Below, in pieces: positions 8,558-15,849 of a stretch of DNA of 31,420 nt. The DNA comes from an uncultured Amaricoccus sp. GTDB lineage: Bacteria; Pseudomonadota; Alphaproteobacteria; Rhodobacterales; Rhodobacteraceae. A program made the translations under genes and the position numbers. Positions within the stretch are counted from its first letter, which is position 1. Each line of letters begins with the position of its first letter. Location: NCBI RefSeq assembly GCF_937858865.1, contig NZ_CALLYO010000534.1, positions 1-31,420 of the forward strand. Direction: 5' to 3'. Under the pieces are notes generated by a model. It saw nothing but the letters and a program-made list of their open reading frames with translations. It did no database searches and had not been told where the DNA came from.

Positions 8558-9933
8558 CCCCGCTCGTCTCCCTGCTCGCGGCCCTCGCCGCCCTGCCCGG
8601 CCTCGCCGCCGCCGAGACGCGCCTGATCGCGCCCGGCGACGACCTCGCCGCCGCGGTGGCCTCGGCCGCGCCGGGGGACGAGCTCGTGCTCGCGGCCGGC
8701 GTCCACGCCGGCCCGGTGGCGCTCGACCGCGGGGTGACGCTCCGCGGCGAGCCCGGCGCTGTCCTCGACGGGGGGGGCGAGGGCAGCGTCGTCACCGTGA
8801 CCGCCCCCGGCGTCACCATCCGCGACCTCACGATCCGCGCCTCCGGCCCGGACCGCGCCGCGATGGACGCCGGTATCGTCCTCGACAAGGGCGCCACCGG
8901 CGCCCTCGTCGAGCGCAACACCCTCCTCGACAACCTGCACGGCGTGCGCATCCAGGGCGCGCAGGACGCCACCGTCCGCGACAACGCCATCACCGGCCGC
9001 AGCGGGCGGCAGGCCGACGCCGGCAACGGCGTCATGATCTGGAACGCCCCCGGCGCGCTGGTCGAGAACAACGTCATCCGCCTCGGCCGCGACGGCATCT
9101 TCACGCGCGTCTCCAAGCGCGACACCTTCCGCGGCAACCGCTTCGAGAAGACCCGCTTCGCCATCCACTACATGTATACGAACGACAGCGTGATCGAGGA
9201 CAACGTCTCGGTCGACAATACCGTCGGCTACGCGATCATGTTCTCCGACCGGCTGAAGATCGCCGGCAACGTCTCCGACGGCGACCGCGACCACGGCCTG
9301 CTGCTCAACTCCGCCAACAAGTCCGAGATCACCGGCAACCGCGTCACCGGCCGCGAGCTTCCCGCCGCCCGCTGGCTCACCATGTCGCAGGGTGCCGACG
9401 CCGACGACGGCATGCCCTCCGCCGAGTCCGCCGCCGGGTCCGCCGCCGAGCCGGCCGCCGCCGCCGCGCCGCATGCCGCCGGCGACCGGGTCGGCCCGGA
9501 GAAGTGCGTCTTCATCTACAACGCCAACCGGAACGTCTTCCGCGACAACCACTTCGAGAACTGCCGCATCGGCATCCACTTCACCGCCGGCGCCGAGGGC
9601 AACGCCGTCTCCGGCAACGCCTTCGTCGGCAACCAGACGCAGGTGAAGTACGTCGGCACCCGCAACCTCGACTGGTCCGAGGACGGCCGCGGCAACTACT
9701 GGTCCGACAACCCCGCCTTCGACCTCGACGGCGACGGCATCGCCGACGCCGCCTACCGCCCGAACGACATCATCGACCGGGTGATGTGGACCGCCCCCCA
9801 GGCGCGCCTCCTCATGACCAGCCCCGCCGTCCAGGTGATCCGCTGGGCGCAGTCCCGCTTCCCCGCCACGCTGCCCGGCGGCGTCGTCGACTCGGCGCCG
9901 CTGATGGCCCCGCCACCGGAACCGCACCCATGA
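8554..9933 (+). CDS. nosD: NosD, periplasmic copper-processing protein for NosZ maturation
   Basis: NosD is the periplasmic partner of the NosFY ABC transporter and is needed to build the CuZ cluster of NosZ. The 459-residue product has a signal peptide ([20 protein letters not shown]) and a right-handed beta-helix of repeated N/D-G-x-x-I/V rungs, for example [29 protein letters not shown] and [15 protein letters not shown], then [21 protein letters not shown] and [21 protein letters not shown]. One rung is interrupted at about residues 269-312 by an Ala/Ser/Pro-rich stretch rich in GCC codons (DNA 9358-9490) that I do not expect from family members. The start overlaps the nosZ stop and its own stop overlaps the nosF start, both as ATGA. 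Confidence 0.95.
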   Translation: MTPLVSLLAALAALPGLAAAETRLIAPGDDLAAAVASAAPGDELVLAAGVHAGPVALDRGVTLRGEPGAVLDGGGEGSVVTVTAPGVTIRDLTIRASGPDRAAMDAGIVLDKGATGALVERNTLLDNLHGVRIQGAQDATVRDNAITGRSGRQADAGNGVMIWNAPGALVENNVIRLGRDGIFTRVSKRDTFRGNRFEKTRFAIHYMYTNDSVIEDNVSVDNTVGYAIMFSDRLKIAGNVSDGDRDHGLLLNSANKSEITGNRVTGRELPAARWLTMSQGADADDGMPSAESAAGSAAEPAAAAAPHAAGDRVGPEKCVFIYNANRNVFRDNHFENCRIGIHFTAGAEGNAVSGNAFVGNQTQVKYVGTRNLDWSEDGRGNYWSDNPAFDLDGDGIADAAYRPNDIIDRVMWTAPQARLLMTSPAVQVIRWAQSRFPATLPGGVVDSAPLMAPPPEPHP

Positions 9934-10832
9934 CCACGACCACCGTCGCCCTCCACGGCGTCACCAAGCGCTACGGCCCGATCGCCGCCGTGCGCGAGCT
10001 CGACCTCGCGCTCCACGCCGGCGAGGTCATCGCGCTCGTCGGCCACAACGGCGCCGGCAAGACCACGCAGATCAAGATGATGCTCGGCCTCGCCCGCCCG
10101 ACCGAGGGCCGCGTCGAGCTCCTCGGCGGCGATCCGGCCGTGCACGGCCTCGCGCTGCGCCGCGAGGTCGGCTACCTGCCCGAGAGCGTCTCCTTCCACC
10201 TCGCCCTCACCGGGCGCGAGACCCTCGGCTTCTACGCCCGCCTCAAGGGCGTGCCCCTCTCCGAGCTCGACCAGGCCTTCGCCGCCGTCGGCCTCACCGG
10301 CGCCGAGGGCCGCGCCATCGGCACCTACTCCAAGGGCATGCGCCAGCGCCTCGGCCTCGCCCAGGCGCTGCTCGGCCGCCCGCGCGTCCTCATCCTCGAC
10401 GAGCCGACCAGCGGCCTCGACCCGGCGCTCCGCCGCGAATTCTACGCCATCGTCGCCGCCCGCGCCGCCGAGGGGGCGACCGTCCTCCTCGCCTCCCACG
10501 CCCTGACCGAGCTCGAGGGCCGCGCCGACCGCGTCGTCATCGTGAACCGCGGCGCCAAGATCGCCGACGGCACGCTGGCCGACCTGCGCGCCATCGCCCG
10601 GCTTCCCGTCCAGATCCGCATCCGGCCCGCCGCCGGCTTCGCCGGCCCGATGTCGAGCTCCGGCTGGCAGCGCCTCCCCGACGGCAGCCTCGAGGCCGAG
10701 GTGGAGCCCGCCGGCAAGCTCCCGCTCCTCGCGCAGCTCCTCGCCGACCCCGGCGCCGTCACCGACCTCACCGTCACCGAGCCCACGCTCGACGACCTCT
10801 ACGCCCACTTCCTCCAGCGGGAGGCCGCCTGA
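9930..10832 (+). CDS. nosF: NosF, ABC transporter ATPase for NosZ copper/sulfur centre assembly
   Basis: This cytoplasmic ATPase powers the NosDFY complex that supplies the sulfur species or otherwise supports CuZ assembly. The 300-residue product shows Walker A GHNGAGKTT near residue 38, the Q-loop region YLPESVSFH, the ABC signature YSKGMRQRLGLAQALL, Walker B VLILDEPTSGLDP, and the H-loop in LLASHALTELE. The C-terminal 75 residues form the usual short accessory region. ATG 9930 overlaps the nosD stop; the open frame extends upstream but only in a non-coding phase of nosD. The stop overlaps the nosY start (TGATG). Confidence 0.95.
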   Translation: MTTTTVALHGVTKRYGPIAAVRELDLALHAGEVIALVGHNGAGKTTQIKMMLGLARPTEGRVELLGGDPAVHGLALRREVGYLPESVSFHLALTGRETLGFYARLKGVPLSELDQAFAAVGLTGAEGRAIGTYSKGMRQRLGLAQALLGRPRVLILDEPTSGLDPALRREFYAIVAARAAEGATVLLASHALTELEGRADRVVIVNRGAKIADGTLADLRAIARLPVQIRIRPAAGFAGPMSSSGWQRLPDGSLEAEVEPAGKLPLLAQLLADPGAVTDLTVTEPTLDDLYAHFLQREAA

Positions 10833-11701
10833 TGTCCAGCCTCGCCGACACCGCCATCGTCCCCGCCCCGCGCAGGCCGACCATGCCCACCATCCTCATC
10901 CTCGCGGCCAAGGAGATCCGCGAGGGCTTCCGCAACCGCTGGGTCGTCGCCACCACGCTGCTCCTCGCCGCCCTCGCCCTCACCCTCGCGCTGCTCGGCA
11001 GCGCGCCCACCGGCACCGTCGGCGCCAGCCGCCTCGACGTGGTGACGGTCAGCCTCGCCAGCCTGACCATCTTCCTCGTCCCGCTCATCGCGCTCCTCCT
11101 CTCGCACGACGCCATCGCCGGCGAGGCCGAGCGCGGCACCCTCCTCCTCCTCCTCGCCTATCCGGTCGGCCGCACTGCCGTCATCCTCGGCAAGTTCCTC
11201 GGCCAGCTCGCCATCCTCGCCTTCGCCACCGTCCTCGGCTACGGCGCCGCGGCGCTCGCCGTCGGCTGGAACCTCGGCCTCGCCGCCTGGGGCGCCTTCG
11301 CCGCCATGGTCGGCGCCTCGATCCTGCTCGGCGGCGTCTTCCTCGCCCTCGGCCTGCTCGCCAGCACGCTCGTCCGCCAGCGCTCCACCGCCGGCGGCAT
11401 CGCCATCGGCCTCTGGCTCCTCTTCGTCATCCTCTACGACATGGCCTTCCTCGGCCTCCTCGTCGCCACCGGCGGTCACAGCCTGCCGCCCGCCCTCGTC
11501 GACACCCTCCTCGCCCTCAACCCCACCGACGCCTACCGCCTGCTCACCCTCGGCATGGCCGGCACCGGCGGCCTCACCGGCATCGGCGCCCTCGCCGGGC
11601 ACACCGCCCTCACGCCCCCCATCCTCGTCGCCGTCCTCCTCGCCTGGACCGCCGCCCCCCTCGCGCTCGCCGCGCTCGTCTTCTCCCGGAGGGAGCTCTG
11701 A
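10832..11701 (+). CDS. nosY: NosY, ABC transporter permease for NosZ maturation
   Basis: This is the membrane subunit partnering NosF. The 289-residue product has about six hydrophobic segments: near NRWVVATTLLLAALALTLAL, VSLASLTIFLVPLIALLLSHD, LAILAFATVLGYGAAALAV, GASILLGGVFLALGLLAS, AIGLWLLFVILYDMAFLGLL, and the last ending LAALVFSRREL. Family members usually begin close to the ILAAKEIREGFRNRW motif, so the first 17 residues may be an extension and ATG 10883 is an alternative, but ATG 10832 overlaps the nosF stop as elsewhere in the operon. Its last 17 codons are found again, with almost only synonymous changes, just upstream of nosL. Confidence 0.94.
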   Translation: MSSLADTAIVPAPRRPTMPTILILAAKEIREGFRNRWVVATTLLLAALALTLALLGSAPTGTVGASRLDVVTVSLASLTIFLVPLIALLLSHDAIAGEAERGTLLLLLAYPVGRTAVILGKFLGQLAILAFATVLGYGAAALAVGWNLGLAAWGAFAAMVGASILLGGVFLALGLLASTLVRQRSTAGGIAIGLWLLFVILYDMAFLGLLVATGGHSLPPALVDTLLALNPTDAYRLLTLGMAGTGGLTGIGALAGHTALTPPILVAVLLAWTAAPLALAALVFSRREL

Positions 11702-11703
11702 TG
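11647..11703 (+). repeat. nosY-tail direct repeat, copy 1 (the true nosY end)
   Basis: These 57 bases cover the last 17 codons of nosY plus its TGATG stop-start junction. They match 11877-11933 at 50 of 57 positions with no gap. Six of the seven differences are third-position, synonymous changes; the other turns the final Leu into Pro. Confidence 0.85.
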
Positions 11704-11931
11704 CCCGAGCACCCGCACCCGCACCCGCACCCGTCGCCCTCTCCCTATCGGGCAGGTTCCCCCCGCCCCATGCTTGGGGCGGGGGGGAAGGGGGGGGGGG
11801 GTTGGCGCGCGCAACGGCGCGCAGGGCCCCGCGCGCTCACGCGCGGGAGAACGACTCCGGAGCGCAAAGGCGCTCCGACCGCCGCGCCGCTCGCCCTCGC
11901 CGCTCTCGTCTTCTCCCGGAGAGAACCCTGA
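11701..11931 (+). CDS. 76-codon coupled ORF ending in a copy of the NosY tail (product doubtful)
   Basis: An open frame starts in the nosY stop (TGATG) and ends in the same arrangement with nosL. Its last 15 codons translate to PLALAALVFSRREP, the NosY C-terminus. The middle is His/Pro repeats (from four GCACCC units), Gly and Arg, with no family resemblance; bases 11757-11870 are dominated by hairpins and G-runs. It may be translated merely to keep ribosomes moving from nosY to nosL. I do not assign a function. It is recorded because it is exactly in frame to preserve translational coupling. Confidence 0.3.
   Translation: MPEHPHPHPHPSPSPYRAGSPRPMLGAGGKGGGGWRAQRRAGPRALTRGRTTPERKGAPTAAPLALAALVFSRREP
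11705..11876. other. Extra segment between nosY and nosL with hairpins, GCACCC repeats and a G12 run
   Basis: The insert holds four GCACCC units (11709-11732), a 14-bp near-perfect stem at 11757-11770/11775-11789 (TTCCCCCCGCCCCA with one bulged G on the other arm), a run of 12 G at 11790-11801, G/C-rich alternating sequence, and a perfect 8-bp stem CGGAGCGC-AAAG-GCGCTCCG at 11858-11877. It has no resemblance to a gene. Such stems could slow transcription into nosLX. Confidence 0.7.
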
Positions 11932-11933
11932 TG
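11877..11933 (+). repeat. nosY-tail direct repeat, copy 2 (upstream of nosL)
   Basis: This is the partner of 11647-11703, same length, 50 of 57 bases identical. It provides the GGAGAGAA ribosome site and TGATG junction used by nosL. Confidence 0.85.
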
Positions 11934-12458
11934 CGCCCGTTCCCCGCCCTCGCCCTCTGCGCCGGCCTCGCCCTCCTCGCCGCCTGCGACGACGAGGCCG
12001 AGAAGCCCGCCCCCCACACCCTCACCGACGCCGCCATCGGCCACTACTGCGGCATGATGCTGACCGAGCACGAGGGCCCGAAGGGCCAGATCCTCCTCAC
12101 CGGCCAGGACGAGCCGGTCTGGTTCTCCTCCGCCCGCGACACCATCGCCTTCACCCTCCTCCCCGAGGAACCGAAGGACATCGCCGCCATCTACGTCTCC
12201 GACATGGGCGCCGCCGCCACCTGGGCCGACCCCGGCGCCGACAACTGGACCGACGCCCGCGCCGCCTCCTTCGTCATCGAGAGCGACGCCGAGGGCGGCA
12301 TGGGCGGCAGCGAGGCCGTCCCCTTCGCCGACAAGGCCAGGGCCGAGGCCTTCGTCGCCGAGCATGGCGGCCGGGTCGTCGCCTTCGACGCCATCCCGTC
12401 GGCCTACATCCTCGGCGACTCCGCCGCCCCCCCCGAGGAGGACCACGATGCCCACTGA
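11931..12458 (+). CDS. nosL: NosL, copper chaperone lipoprotein
   Basis: NosL is an outer-membrane or periplasmic-facing lipoprotein that binds Cu(I) and delivers it toward apo-NosZ. The 175-residue precursor has a lipoprotein signal (MRPFPALALCAGLALLAAC) with lipobox LAAC, so Cys19 is the likely lipidated residue. The metal-binding block HYCGMMLTEHEGPKGQI is typical of NosL, followed by FSSARDTIAF, AIYVSDMG, NWTDARAA, and the MGGSEAVPFADKARAEAF block. ATG 11931 overlaps the stop of the preceding coupled frame. The gene ends 11 bases inside nosX. Confidence 0.94.
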   Translation: MRPFPALALCAGLALLAACDDEAEKPAPHTLTDAAIGHYCGMMLTEHEGPKGQILLTGQDEPVWFSSARDTIAFTLLPEEPKDIAAIYVSDMGAAATWADPGADNWTDARAASFVIESDAEGGMGGSEAVPFADKARAEAFVAEHGGRVVAFDAIPSAYILGDSAAPPEEDHDAH

Positions 12459-13362
12459 GCGCCTCACCCGCCGTCGCGCCCTCGGCCTGCTCGCCGCCGC
12501 CGCCGGCCTCCCCCTCGCGCTCCGCGCCACCCGCGCCACCGCCGAGGTCGTCACCTGGCACGGCCGCGCCCTCGGCGCGCCGGCGACCCTCATCCTCCAC
12601 CACCCCGACCGCGCCGAGGCGGAAAAGCTCCTCGCCACCTGCGCCGCCGAACTCGACCGCCTCGAAGGGATCCTCAGCCTCTACCGCCCCGCCTCCGCCC
12701 TCTCCGAGCTCAACCGCACCCGCGCCCTCGCCGCCCCCCCGCCCGAGCTCGTCGCCATCCTCGCCGACTGCCGCACCTTCCACACGCTCACCGCCGGCGC
12801 CTTCGACCCCACCGTCCAGCCCCTCTGGCGCCTCTACGCCGACCATTTCCAGACGGGCGGCGCCCCGACCGGCCCCAGCCCGGCCGCCATCGCCGAAGCC
12901 CGCGCCACCGTCGGCCTCGACGCCGTCCTTTCCAGCCCCGACCGCATCGCCCTCACCCGCCCCGGCATGGCGCTGACCCTCAACGGCATCGCCCAGGGCT
13001 GGATCACCGACCGCATCACCGACCTCCTGCGCGTCGCCGGGGTCACCTCGACCCTCGTCGACATGGGCGAGATCCGCGGCCTCGGCCCCGACCCCTGGCC
13101 GGTCGCCGTCGCCGGCACCGACACCCTCGTCCCGCTCACCGACCGCGCCATCGCCACCTCGGCGCCGCAGGGCTTCGCCTTCGACCCGGCCCGCCGCTTC
13201 ACCCACATCATCGACCCGCGCACCGGCGCCACCCCGGCCCGCTGGTCGCGCGTCACCGTCACCGCCCCGACCGCCGCCGAGGCCGACGCCCTCTCCACCG
13301 CCTGCGCGCTTCTCGAAGACCTGCCGGCGCTCCCCGGCGTCACCGTCGACCGCGCCTCATGA
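12448..13362 (+). CDS. nosX: NosX, ApbE-type FAD:protein FMN transferase
   Basis: This periplasmic flavin transferase attaches FMN to the Thr of the SGATVT motif in NosR. The 304-residue product has a Tat-like leader (TRRRALGLLAAAAGLPLAL), then ApbE motifs: EGILSLYRPASALSELN, FHTLTAGAFDPTVQPLW, ALTLNGIAQGWITDRI, STLVDMGEIRGLG, and the C-terminal FTHIIDPRTGATPARWSRVT with SADALSTA-like EADALSTA. ATG 12448 is inside the nosL end and is preceded by GAGGAGGA, a strong ribosome site. The stop codon overlaps by six bases the stop of hemN on the opposite strand, so no room is left for a terminator between the two converging units. Confidence 0.94.
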   Translation: MPTERLTRRRALGLLAAAAGLPLALRATRATAEVVTWHGRALGAPATLILHHPDRAEAEKLLATCAAELDRLEGILSLYRPASALSELNRTRALAAPPPELVAILADCRTFHTLTAGAFDPTVQPLWRLYADHFQTGGAPTGPSPAAIAEARATVGLDAVLSSPDRIALTRPGMALTLNGIAQGWITDRITDLLRVAGVTSTLVDMGEIRGLGPDPWPVAVAGTDTLVPLTDRAIATSAPQGFAFDPARRFTHIIDPRTGATPARWSRVTVTAPTAAEADALSTACALLEDLPALPGVTVDRAS

Positions 13363-14700
13363 GGCGCGGCTGAACCGCCCCCCGGCGGCGAGATAGCCGT
13401 CGAAGCAGCTCGCGACGATCCGCGCCAGCGCCACCCCCTCCGGCCGGATGACGAGCCCGTCCGCATCGAGCGCGACCAGCTCCCCGAACCGCTCCGCCAC
13501 CCCCGCCGCCTCGGCCCTGAGCGCCTCCCCCTCCGGCCCCAGCGCCGCGAAGTCGAGCCGGAAGTCGCAGAGCAGCATCTCGATCGCCCGCGCCCGCACC
13601 CGGTCCTCGCCGCCCATCGCATGCCCCCGCGCGCCCCCGAGCTCCCCCGCCGCGACCCGTCCCTGCCACGCATGGGTGGCGGCGGCGTTCTGCACGTAGC
13701 CTTGCGGAAAGCGCGAGATCGACGAGGCCCCGAGCCCGATCAGCGTCGGACAATCGTCGTCGGTATACCCCTGGAAATTCCGCCGCAGCCGCCCGCCCCG
13801 CGCCGCCCGCTCCAGCCCGTCCCCCGGAAGCGCGAAATGGTCGATGCCGATCCGCCGATACCCGGCCGCCTCGAACCCCTCCGCCGCCAGCCCGGCCAGC
13901 CGCACCCGCGCCACGTCCCCCGGCAGCGCCGCCTCGTCGATCAGCTTCTGCCGCTTCGAGGCCCAGGGCACATGCGCATAGCCGAAGATCGCCACCCGGT
14001 CCGGCGCCAGCGTCAGCACCTGCCCGACCGTCGCCTCGAGCCGCGCCTCGCTCTGGTGCGGCAGCCCGTAGACGAGATCGGTGTTGAGCGAGCCGACCCC
14101 GCAGGCGCGCAGGTCGTCCACCGTCCGCCGGGTCTCCTCGAAGCTCTGCAGCCGCCCGATCGCCTGCTGCACCACCGGGTCGAAATCCTGGATCCCGAGG
14201 CTCGCCCGCGTCAGCCCCTCCTCGGCCAGCGCCTCGATCTTCGCCCGATCCACCAGCGTCGGGTCGATCTCGACCGAGAAGTCGCACCCCTCGGCCGGCG
14301 GAATCGCCGCCCGGACTGCCGCCGCCAGCCGGTGGATCAGCACCGGCGGCAGGATCGTCGGCGTCCCCCCGCCCCAGTGCAGCCGCCCCATCCGCACGCC
14401 CGCCGGCAGCCGCGCCGCCACCAGCGCCAGCTCCACCTCCAGCGCCTCGACATAGGCCTCGACCGGCGCCAGCGTCTTCGTCCCCTGGGTATGGCAGGCG
14501 CAGAACCAGCAGAGCCGCTCGCAGAAGGGGATGTGCAGATAGACCGACACCGGCACCCCCGGATCGACGGCACCCAGCCACTCCCCCTGCGCCGCCGCCC
14601 CCACCCCGGCCGAGAAGTTGGGCGCCGTCGGATAGCTGGTATAGCGCGGCACCCGGCTGTCGAAGAGGCCGAGATCGCGCAGGCGGTCGAGCTGGTCCAT
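13357..14700 (-). CDS. hemN: Oxygen-independent coproporphyrinogen III oxidase (HemN)
   Basis: This radical SAM enzyme decarboxylates coproporphyrinogen III without oxygen, making haem available for the cytochromes used in anaerobic respiration. The 447-residue product begins MDQLDRLRDLGLFDSRVPRY and has the TSYPTAPNF block, the radical SAM cysteine motif HIPFCERLCWFCACHT (CxxxCxxCxC as in HemN), the GGGTPTIL motif, EIDPTLVD, SLGIQDFDPVVQQAIGR and DLVYGLPHQ. The C-terminal part has GASSISRFPQGYVQN. ATG 14698-14700 is preceded by GAGAAG with six bases between. It is the last gene of the leftward nor block, 44 bases after nnrU, and a Crp/Fnr-type dyad sits in that gap. Confidence 0.95.
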   Translation of the reverse strand: MDQLDRLRDLGLFDSRVPRYTSYPTAPNFSAGVGAAAQGEWLGAVDPGVPVSVYLHIPFCERLCWFCACHTQGTKTLAPVEAYVEALEVELALVAARLPAGVRMGRLHWGGGTPTILPPVLIHRLAAAVRAAIPPAEGCDFSVEIDPTLVDRAKIEALAEEGLTRASLGIQDFDPVVQQAIGRLQSFEETRRTVDDLRACGVGSLNTDLVYGLPHQSEARLEATVGQVLTLAPDRVAIFGYAHVPWASKRQKLIDEAALPGDVARVRLAGLAAEGFEAAGYRRIGIDHFALPGDGLERAARGGRLRRNFQGYTDDDCPTLIGLGASSISRFPQGYVQNAAATHAWQGRVAAGELGGARGHAMGGEDRVRARAIEMLLCDFRLDFAALGPEGEALRAEAAGVAERFGELVALDADGLVIRPEGVALARIVASCFDGYLAAGGRFSRAS

Positions 14701-14734
14701 GCCAGGCTTCTCGCCCGTCCCCGCCCCGCTGTCA

Positions 14735-14748
14735 TTGCGCCCGATCAA
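14735..14748. promoter_or_regulatory. Crp/Fnr-type dyad upstream of hemN
   Basis: TTGCG-CCCG-ATCAA combines an NNR-like and an FNR-like half-site. It overlaps the nnrU stop codon and is centred exactly 41.5 bases upstream of the hemN ATG. Class II activation from here would start the transcript at the ATG itself, which conflicts with the visible ribosome site, so the site may act differently or be chance. Confidence 0.5.
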
Positions 14749-15445
14749 AGCCAGCCGAGCGGCAGCGGCGACACCCCGATCACCGCCGGATGCAGCAGCA
14801 GCGCCCCCAGCCAGACCAGCAGCCCGATCACCACCCGCGGCAGCAGCCGGCGCAGGTTCCCCCGCCACCAGCCCGCCTCCCCGAGCGGCGCCAGCGACAG
14901 CGTCGCCGTCGCCGCGAAGAAGGCCGCCGCCTCCCCCGCCGGCAGCGCCGCCGCCGCCGGTCGCCCGCCCGCATGGCGACGAGCGCCATGCCGAGGAACC
15001 CGCCGAAGACGACGACATGCGCCAGATCGCCGTTCGCGACCAGATGCGCCCCCGCCCAGAGCGCCAGCGCCAGGAGCACCGGGTGCCGCGTGACCGCCGC
15101 CAGCCCGGGATCGCCCGGATCGAGGCGCGCGCTGCGCCGCCCGCCGAGCGTGAAGGGCTGCGCCATCCCCAGCCCGCAGGCGGCGAGCACGCAGGCGACC
15201 GGCATCGCCAGGTTCGGCACCCACCGCTGCCAGCCCTGCTGCGGCCAGATCTCGACATAGGGCGCGCGGCCGGCGGCCACGATCACCCAGCCGAGCAGCA
15301 GCAGCGAGAGCAGCCCGTAGGCGGTGAAATACCCCCGGCGCCCGAACCGCGCGACCAGCGCCTCGCGCCAGCCGGTGACGACCGGCAGATAGTGCGACCC
15401 GGCGAAGACCGCGAGCGCCAGCGCGAAGGGAAGCCAGCCCCTCAC
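14745..15445 (-). pseudogene. nnrU: NnrU family membrane protein, frameshifted
   Basis: NnrU proteins are integral membrane proteins linked to NO-dependent denitrification; their biochemical role is unknown. From a GTG at 15443-15445 the frame encodes RGWLPFALALAVFAGSHYLP, GYFTAYGLLSLLLLGWVIVAAG, LAMPVACVLAACGLGMAQPF, RHPVLLALALWAGAHLVANG and VVFGGFLGMALVAMRAGDRRRRR. At 14945-14959, a (CGG)4CGC tract, the coding phase shifts, and the rest of the family sequence resumes in another frame: LPAGEAAAFFAATATLSLAP, then GWWRGNLRRLLPRVVIGLL and the ending HPAVIGVSPLPLGWL. The span is 701 bases, one short of 234 codons, so a single missing base explains it. It may be a true lesion, a slipped repeat in part of the population, or a sequencing error. 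The start overlaps the stop of the 80-residue gene (GTGA). Confidence 0.85.
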
Positions 15446-15684
15446 GGCGCCTCGTCGGCCTCCGTCATCAGCCGGCGGATGTGCCGGGCGAAGACCCAGG
15501 TCACCGGAACCCCGAGCAGGCAGCCGCCGAGCACCGACAGCCCCGGCGTCAGCACCGGCACCCCGACCCAGCTCAGCACCAGCGAGACGAAGAAGAGGTT
15601 CACCGCCACCGCCCCGGCGGCGAACGGATAGACGAGCCCCATCAGCCCCCAGCCGGGATGCCTCAGCGGCGGCCGACCAGCCAT
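15442..15684 (-). CDS. 80-residue membrane protein, NnrT-like
   Basis: The product has two hydrophobic segments, YPFAAGAVAVNLFFVSLVLS and LSVLGGCLLGVPVTWVFARH, with a charged tail IRRLMTEADE. In some Rhodobacter nor operons the order norCBQD-nnrT-nnrU is found, and this gene, directly before nnrU, is the better candidate for nnrT; I recall but cannot verify the sequence similarity. Its function is unknown. ATG 15682-15684 lies inside the preceding 61-residue gene (22 bases of overlap) and its stop overlaps the nnrU GTG, so it looks translationally coupled on both sides, which supports it being real. Confidence 0.75.
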   Translation of the reverse strand: MAGRPPLRHPGWGLMGLVYPFAAGAVAVNLFFVSLVLSWVGVPVLTPGLSVLGGCLLGVPVTWVFARHIRRLMTEADEAP

Positions 15685-15848
15685 TGCGCGACTCCGAGGG
15701 TGCAGAGGAAGAGGACGGAGGCGAGCGCGTAGGAGACGGTCGCCCCGCCCGTCATCGGCTGCGGAAGCTCGCTCGCGGCGAGGACGGGCGCAGGGACCAG
15801 CGCAGGGACCAGCGCAGGGATCAGCGCGAGGATCGGCAGAAGGCGCAT
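15663..15848 (-). CDS. 61-residue secreted or membrane peptide in the nor operon
   Basis: This small gene starts one base after the norD stop (TGAGATG). It encodes a signal-like segment MRLLPILALIPALVPALVPA, then PVLAASELPQPMTGGATVSY, and a C-terminal membrane helix ALASVLFLCTLGVAQWLVG ending RR. It is not assigned to a named family. The layout suggests a short periplasmic loop with one or two membrane anchors. The signal region contains three in-frame copies of a 12-base unit (15788-15823) coding ALVP-like residues. Tight spacing to norD and overlap with the next gene argue for expression with NO reductase. Confidence 0.65.
   Translation of the reverse strand: MRLLPILALIPALVPALVPAPVLAASELPQPMTGGATVSYALASVLFLCTLGVAQWLVGRR
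15788..15823. repeat. Three tandem copies of a 12-bp unit inside the 61-residue gene
   Basis: GCGCAGGGACCA occurs twice and GCGCAGGGATCA once, head to tail. The unit is a whole number of codons, so copy-number change would lengthen or shorten the hydrophobic signal region without shifting frame. Confidence 0.85.
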
Positions 15849-15849
15849 C

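Noticed and set aside
14945-14959. Programmed ribosomal frameshifting in nnrU
   Set aside because: CGG repeats are not a known slippery heptamer and no stimulatory pseudoknot is evident; a single-base lesion or sequencing error is simpler.
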